A stretch of 64,000 bases of DNA from Gnetum montanum (Eukaryota; Streptophyta; Gnetopsida; Gnetales; Gnetaceae), in the NCBI GenBank assembly GCA_015680685.1, contig MNCI01007988.1:602363-666362 (forward strand), in the 5' to 3' direction. A program made the translations under genes and the position numbers. Each line of letters begins with the position of its first letter. Positions within the stretch are counted from its first letter, which is position 1. Shown here in pieces: positions 58,237-64,000 of the stretch. The notes below the pieces were generated by a model. It did not search any database, had not been told where the DNA came from, and worked only from the letters and a program-made list of their open reading frames with translations.

Positions 58237-61200
58237 ATGAATCCCGTAAACACCACTGTTGCCACTACCCAGGACATTAACATCTCAGACACCATGGCTA
58301 CCCAGCAGTCTTTCACACCACACTTGGGAGGGCAATCCACAATGGGGCCCCATAGGTCGTTGAGGTTGCAAGGGAGAGACCCTGCTACTAATGTTATAAC
58401 CCAAGATGAGTATAACTTCATCTGCATTAAGATATAAGCCAGCCTAGCGGTGGATCGGGCTGAAGAAGAAGTGAAGAGACAATTCGAGCTCTTTTACAGG
58501 GGAGGACACGAGTTCATCCCATCCCCATATGACGTAATCCCCATTCCAGAATAATTCTCGGAGCTCTTTACTCAGCTCCTTTTACACAGGAGCCAGTCAT
58601 TTGATCAACCCGCACTAGAGCCTCAGCCAGGGGAAGAAGATGAGTTCGCTGCCCAATCTGAGCAGAGAGACTCATACCACACCTTGAGCCCCCAAGCACA
58701 AATGAACCCCATCTTCCATCCTGGGAAGGGGGAAGCCCTGTCCGTACAACACACTAGACTCGCCCAAGTTCAGATGCCACTGCCGGAAACGCCAGCACTT
58801 GTGCACATTCCGCTCCTAAGCGATCCCCAGCCTCACACCTTCCCTATAACAGTTACCCCTAATACAGCTACGGGCCCGTCCTCACAAGCACCGCCTCCTC
58901 ATGATGGCACGGGACCAACATTCCCACCTCGCGTAATTGGGATGCCGCATGTGATCCCCGCATCTACATTAGTTCATTTCATACCCCATATCCAGACGCA
59001 CACAGCTCCCCAAGCAGTCCCAGCCCAACAGGGAGTCCCTGCATACAACGTAGCGGGACAATGGCTAGCAAAGGGGGCGTCATCATATCAAATTCCTCAT
59101 CACCATGTCCTGCCCCACGCAACCCCCACGATTACAGTTCCTCAAGCATAGCCCCAGCTGCAACAACAACAACCACAACATATTCCTTTTAACATCTCAG
59201 CCTTAGCACCGCCCGCCGTTAACTACCCACAGGCACAATCGTCGATCACCCAGCCTTAGGCTTTCCAACCCGCGACCCAGCAATCTAGCTGGTATGTAGC
59301 CCCGCACCCCTAGCCTGTAACTTCACTGAGCGCCCAAGATTGGGCAGAGGCTAAAAAAATTAATGCAAGAATTGACACATGAGGTAAAATGCCTCAAAAC
59401 CGTCGCTGATGGTGAGTTGAGAGTAGTAGATTTCTACAATGATGACCCTATCAGCTCCTCTGTCCTGCCATTGACTTTGCCCAAGGGTGTCCCTCTCCCA
59501 ATGCCGACTAAGTATAATGGGGAGACGGACCCCAATGCCCACCTCATCATGTTCAGATTAGAGTACGCACTCCTCCAGGCATGGCCCCACTCAATACTAC
59601 GAGTATTCCCCATGTCCCTCGCAGGAAGGGCACTCGACTGGTACCGAGCCTTGCCCAGGAATTCCATCCTTTCCCTAGACAATCTTCTACACCAGTTTGT
59701 GACCAGGTTCAAGTACAACTTGAAACCCGAAGCAACACTGGACAGCCTCATGCAAATCAAACAGGCACCTCTCGAACTGGTGCAGAAGTTCATTCAGAGA
59801 TGGAGCGCAGCTCTCAACGAGTTGCATGACCCAATCTCTCAACCTATCTGCTCACGATACTGAAAGGGGCTGTCAATGACTTCTTCAAGTCCAACCTGTA
59901 CTACCTCAATGCGCACGATCTGAACCAAGCATTTGAACAAATCAAAAACATAGAGAAAGCTGCTCAAAACAGCAACGACCCTGCGTACCAGACTTTCAGA
60001 AACCAACACACTAAGAAAGACAAAGAAAAGGCCAAGGTAACTGTAGCAGCAATAGTGGAGGCACAGCAAACAAACGCCGCGCATCAATACAAACCACCCG
60101 TTCCCCCCACTAACTACTATTAGCCGGCTCCCACAGCAGCCCCAGAATTGTCGTTACAAAACCCGACGAACCGTATGCGTAATTTCGAGAGGAAGGAACC
60201 CTCTCAGTACACGCCCTTACTGATGAAGCCATCCCAGCTCTTTGATCAACTTTTAAAGGCTGGATTGATGCAACATAAGCAATTGTCCCCAGCAGCCATC
60301 CAAAGACATGACCGGTTCTGTCAACTCGTACAGAACCCAAGCTTGGCAACGCCGGATGAGCCGCCCGTGCCCAAAGGATTCAGGATGGATCGCTTCTGCG
60401 ACTATCACCAACGCAACGGGCACGGAATGGATTACTGCTTCACCCTGAAGCAGGACATCCAGAAGATGATCGATGATGGCAGGATCACCTTCGACGGGGC
60501 TAACCCCGTCCAACCCCAAAACCAGACCATGGGGGTATATAAAGACCCCCTGAACGCTAAAGAGACACCGTACGTAATTACCTCAATCTATTGTGATGAT
60601 GACTCCAGCACACCTCGCATCGACAACATCTACCCCAAAAACAAACAAGAAACATCAAATAAACCATTCATAGTTCAGATTCCCCCCACCCACTCTGCAC
60701 CTCAATCACCTCACAACCCGCAGCGGCCGTTTGTAATCCGAGTGCCCTCTATCATGCCTACCTCTAACGCCATGACACGCCAACAACCATACGTAGTGCG
60801 CATTCCTCAGGCTAACCCTGCAGGTACACCAACTCCTCACGCTCGGCCTACCCCTTTCGTAGTCCGAGTACCACCTCCTGTTGCAACGACAGAGGCTCAA
60901 CCTCCGCCAAGACCAACCCCATACGTCATCAGGGTACCTGCGCAAACTCCTACCCAATCGTACGCACAGCCCCGTCCAGCTCCCTACGTTGTAAAGGTTC
61001 CTGGACAATCCCAGACACCGAGGCCAACTCCACCTCCATGTGACACACGAGAACGCCTGGCAGATAGGCTTACGTGAGAACGTTTGGAGAAAGAGCGCCA
61101 ACGGCTAGCTCTGGGGGCACCTAAGCCCATTCCCCTAAAATCTGTACCCATGTCATCATCTAACGATCAACCAGGCACAGGCAATGAAGGTGAGTCATCT

Positions 61201-62325
61201 GAAAAACATGAATCATCCGAAACAACAGCTCCGAAAACTGACAAACCAACAAGACGGGAGATAAAACTGTTGGGTCCAATGGATCCAATCAGCACCGATA
61301 GAAACACCCCCAACAGTGAAAAATTCGCAACCGCCTTGACACAAGTCACACAAGCATTAAAACAAAAAAACACTTCACTGAGCTTGTATGACTTAGTCCT
61401 AACATCTCAAACGCATCGGGAAGCTCTAGTGCGCATGCTAACATCAATCCCGGTGAGCGAGGATTTACCCCCAAACGAACCCTCCATCCATGCGGTGATG
61501 TTTTCACCTCATGGGACTACTCCTAAGCCTCTAAACTTTCATGACGACAACATCAAGGTCAATAAAAGAACGAAGGAGGTGACAACAGCTCCCATGTTCA
61601 TAACAATCTGTATAAACCGATTTAAAATACATAGGGTCCATGTAGACGATGGAGCTGCAACAAACGTCACGCCGTACCACATTATCGAGCTGCTAGGGCT
61701 TACTGAACTACTTAAACCAGCCACGACTACATGTTTAAATTCATTCAGTGGGTCACGCGTAATGGTGAAAGGTTCAATAACCTTAGACTTTATGGCAGGA
61801 GATCAATTCTCGACATCTGCTGAATTCCTAGTAGTGGACGAGATGCCAGGGTTCAACCTGATATTGGAAAGACCCTGGTTAGCCCAACTGAGGGCTATCT
61901 CTTCCCCTATCCATCAGGAAATTCATCTGCCTTATGAAGGCAGAGAAATCGTCATACATGGCGAAGCAGTTACTCCTATTATCTCATCGCATATGGACAT
62001 GGACCAAGGCTCGGAAGTCGAACTCGAAAAACCCAGCCAAAATAACGAAAATCTACTACCATCGGTAAGTAGTAAATCTTCCGACATGGAACAAAAGCTT
62101 CCTCAAATAGAAACACCTGTACTTCCTCAAGTAGAAGCTAATATAGAGCTTCCTACGGACATTGAGATATCTGAAAATGCTAACACAAAAGACATTCCAT
62201 CAGAGGTCCCTTGGGCCGAATTACCGTTCAATGTAATCAGCGAAGGGGACGCTGAATATCGGATCATACCTATTGAAACATCATCTAACATTAAAACGAA
62301 AAAGATCAAAAAATTACTGAAGTGA
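58237..62325 (+). pseudogene. gag: gag-protease of element 8 (nearly intact)
   Basis: Structural protein plus aspartic protease of the element. ATG 58237 (MNPVNTTVATTQ). DEYNFICIKI at 58405, EEDEFAAQSEQRDSYHTLSP (58635), Pro/Gln-rich linker to 59340, capsid core 59400-59990 (VVDFYNDDPISSS, KYNGETDPNAHLIMF, MSLAGRALDWYRALP, LDSLMQIKQAPLE), CHHC knuckle FCDYHQRNGHGMDYC near 60394-60438, repeated P-FVIRVP / PYVVRVP units (60660-61020), protease VHVDDGAATNV near 61638 and VVDEMPGFNLILERPWL near 61834. Tail VPWAELPFNVISEGDAEY; stop at 62323. Defects: stops at 58435, 58552, 59150, 59258, 59312, 60121 and 61075, all explained by one C-to-T change in CAG, CAA or CGA, and a one-base loss near 59840. 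Pseudogene, but recent. Confidence 0.92.
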
Positions 62326-62690
62326 TAGTACCACTCGTAGTCTGAAAAGATGTTAAACTATAAAAAGTCTGAAATGACACTAAACTACGATAAAACAGGA
62401 AAAATAATTAAATGCCGCTCCCGGTCCAAAATGACACTAAACTATCATGTCCGCAAAGACATAAAACTAGCCACGATCAGCAATGATCTGTTAGTCGAGA
62501 AATCTGTCCACATCCTCCAAAATATCCCTTGATTATGCATGGGGCCCGAAATGGCCATAAACTACGCATGGGGCCCAAAATGGCCGTAAACTACGCATGA
62601 AGCCCGAAATGGCCATAAACTACCCATGAGGCCCGAAATGGCCATAAACTACGCATGGGGCCCGAAATGGCCATAAACTAGTACTTGCTT
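62326..62690 (+). repeat. Hairpin-repeat array after protease, element 8 (29-bp period part)
   Basis: The irregular start has GTC-TGAAAT-GAC (62370) and ATGTC-CGCAAA-GACAT then AAAACTAGCC (62449-62472). The regular part (62538-62690) has five units of GGCC-CGAAAT-GGCC then ATAAACTACGCATG, 29 bp apart. Starts right after the gag-protease stop. Confidence 0.9.
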
Positions 62691-62907
62691 TTCGTTCTAC
62701 TTTTATAATCGCTTCCTGTATTACACTTAAAACAGAAAACAAACCAAAATATTTTACATTTCTATGGCATGTTAAACCCAAAATCAACAACAAATATATA
62801 TATATATATATGTTATTACATACAATCAACCATCTCTGTTCATTTTATAATTTTCAAGTCACAGTTTCAGTATAAGTTTGAATCAAAAAAAGAAAAATTC
62901 TAAAATG
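62691..62907. other. Spacer with (TA)n before antisense gene end, element 8
   Basis: AT-rich; contains a TA dinucleotide run at 62793-62812. Non-coding. Confidence 0.5.
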
Positions 62908-64000
62908 CTAAACATCTGGGGCATGAGGATCGTCCTCCTTGGACCCACCAGCATCAGAGGCCCCTGCTCCACTAGGGCCAGCTTCTCCAGTCTCATCCCC
63001 ACCTTCATCCTGAAAAGACCAAAGCAGAAATAATCAAAACAAAAAATGAGCGAATGTCAAAATTTCAAACATTAGTCAATCAATTAACTCCAAAAAGACA
63101 AAACGCCTACCATAGGAGGTCCCCCCAAGCCGAATTCAAGTCGCCGCAGGATCTCCTCTTCAGAAACACTTGCCCAGTCCGTCCCATTGAGACCCAAGTC
63201 AATATCTGCCAGAGCCTTTCCCTTGTCAACATCCGACCAGGTGGGACGTTTCAAAGGGAATTCTTCCATCGACACCTCCCCAGAGGCTGTTTTTATCCAC
63301 CGTTTAGGAGATTCCATCTCTACAATTGTGTTTTGGGTGAATGTGTCAAAGGCAGAGCGCAGACCAAGACCCTCCACAAACATTTCTAACTATCGCTTCT
63401 CAATAGACACTTCTTTTAGCAACTTCTTATACTGGTGCTTGTGGTTCTTCTCATCTTGTCCCCATTTGCGTACTTTGGAAGTGAAAGCCTTCCAATCTTG
63501 GCATTTGGTGTTCAGCAAATCAATTTGGGCCCTGCGCTCCCCTAGTCTCCGTATCAGCCCCGCTTGGCGATTGAGTAGGTTCCAATACCTTGTATACGTG
63601 ACCTCGGAGGTCCGCCAAGAGTGATCATTACTTAATTTAGCTGCGGTGAACTCGTATCGGGCCTTCAGATCGTCACGCTCCGTTGACAATTCAGAATTCT
63701 CCTTCTCTTTCGCCTCGATTTGGAGCCACAATTGTTCAATGGATCGTCTACACGTCCATACCGCTTTGGCATTGTGAATGAAGCCCTCTGCTACCTCTTC
63801 GTAAATAGGTCTCGGCACTTGTTCAACTTCTGGGGAAAGTGTAGGCAAACTCTCCATATTGACAGGTTCGGACGGATCCCACCTTAGTTGGGCACCTGTC
63901 CATAGGGAAAAGACCAACGTTAGAACAAACAGAATTGAGCATCAAACTCTAACATAGTAAAAATCTTTGGATGCATCCATACCTATGTCAGGATTGATCC
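62908..64000 (-). pseudogene. Antisense gene of element 8, 3' part (coiled coil and acidic C-terminus)
   Basis: Minus-strand exons: 64000-63983 (ends before GTATGG), 63895-63111 (acceptor GGACAG, donor ATG/GTAGGC) and 63009-62908 (acceptor TTTTCAG; stop TAG at 62910-62908). The middle exon reads QLRWDPSEPVN, EQVPRPIYEEVAEGF, a heptad-like Glu/Lys-rich stretch (QIEAKEKENSELSTERDDLKA is coiled-coil-like), YTRYWNLLNRQAG, WGQDEKNHKHQYKKLLKE, a single in-frame TAG near 63389, then MFVEGLGLRSAFD and LKRPTWSDVDKGKALADIDLGL. The last exon is acidic and Gly-rich: GPSGAGASDAGGSKEDD. Apart from that one stop it is open. Homologous along its whole length to 13780-15068 and 49567-48292. Function unknown; it would be made only from a transcript antisense to the element. 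Confidence 0.75.

Larger units (their letters stand above)
56606..64000 (+). mobile_element. Element 8: youngest Tat-type retrotransposon, 5' part (runs off window)
   Basis: LTR 56606-57864, PBS, leader, gag-protease 58237-62325, hairpin array, 3' part of the antisense gene 62908-64000. Inserted in an intron of the antisense gene of element 7; left flank TTTGT (56601-56605). Best preserved of all copies: gag-protease has only about seven stops and one frameshift. Confidence 0.9.

Overview
The window reads as a plant nuclear chromosome segment built almost entirely of nested, decayed LTR retrotransposons. No rRNA, tRNA, CRISPR array or convincing stand-alone host gene was seen. The Ty3/gypsy proteins point to a land plant: the Tat-type pol carries two RNase H domains, and there is a degenerate chromovirus-type pol and an Athila-like gag. 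The species cannot be named; heavy nesting suggests a large, repeat-rich genome. Single undetermined bases sit at 50528 and 52200.

Eight elements are visible. Element 1 (+, 1-~3090): LTR end, PBS and gag start, cut off. Element 2 (-, 3101-34774): an ~18.4 kb Tat-type element whose 5' LTR is 33103-34774 and whose 3' LTR is truncated (3101-3957). Element 3 (+, 17005-30324): a complete 13.3 kb element inserted into the gag gene of element 2, with near-matching 5-bp target duplications. Element 4 (+, 34775-~37560): chromovirus-type pol, the target of element 2. Element 5 (+, ~38740-41628): Athila-like 5' part. Element 6 (+, 41629-49714), hit by element 7 (-, 49715-56605), itself hit by element 8 (+, 56606-64000, running off the window). 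Decay follows nesting order: elements 4 and 5 are worst, element 8 is best preserved.

Elements 1, 2, 3, 6, 7 and 8 are one family. The composite layout, in element sense, is LTR (TGAAACA...TACA), PBS TGG(T/C)GC(T/A)AGAAGGAGGGCC, gag-protease, a hairpin-repeat array, an antisense multi-exon gene, a single hairpin-repeat copy, pol (RT, RNase H, archaeal-type RNase H, integrase), a second hairpin-repeat array, a 3' region that in element 7 holds an unidentified 205-codon ORF, a polypurine tract (AAAGAGGGRCCAA), LTR.

Two features look unusual. First, the arrays consist of a 4-6 bp stem with a 6-nt loop followed by TTAAACTAG-like sequence. Stem bases covary between arrays (CGTC/GACG, GGTC/GACC, GGCC/GGCC, AGTC/GACT, TGTC/GACA) while loop length and orientation stay constant. 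Second, the antisense gene between protease and RT has intron positions shared between copies, and its 5' half resembles a catalytically degenerate FCP1/NIF-type HAD phosphatase domain. In addition, each LTR subfamily carries its own iterated palindromic motif, sometimes also found in other non-coding parts of the same element.
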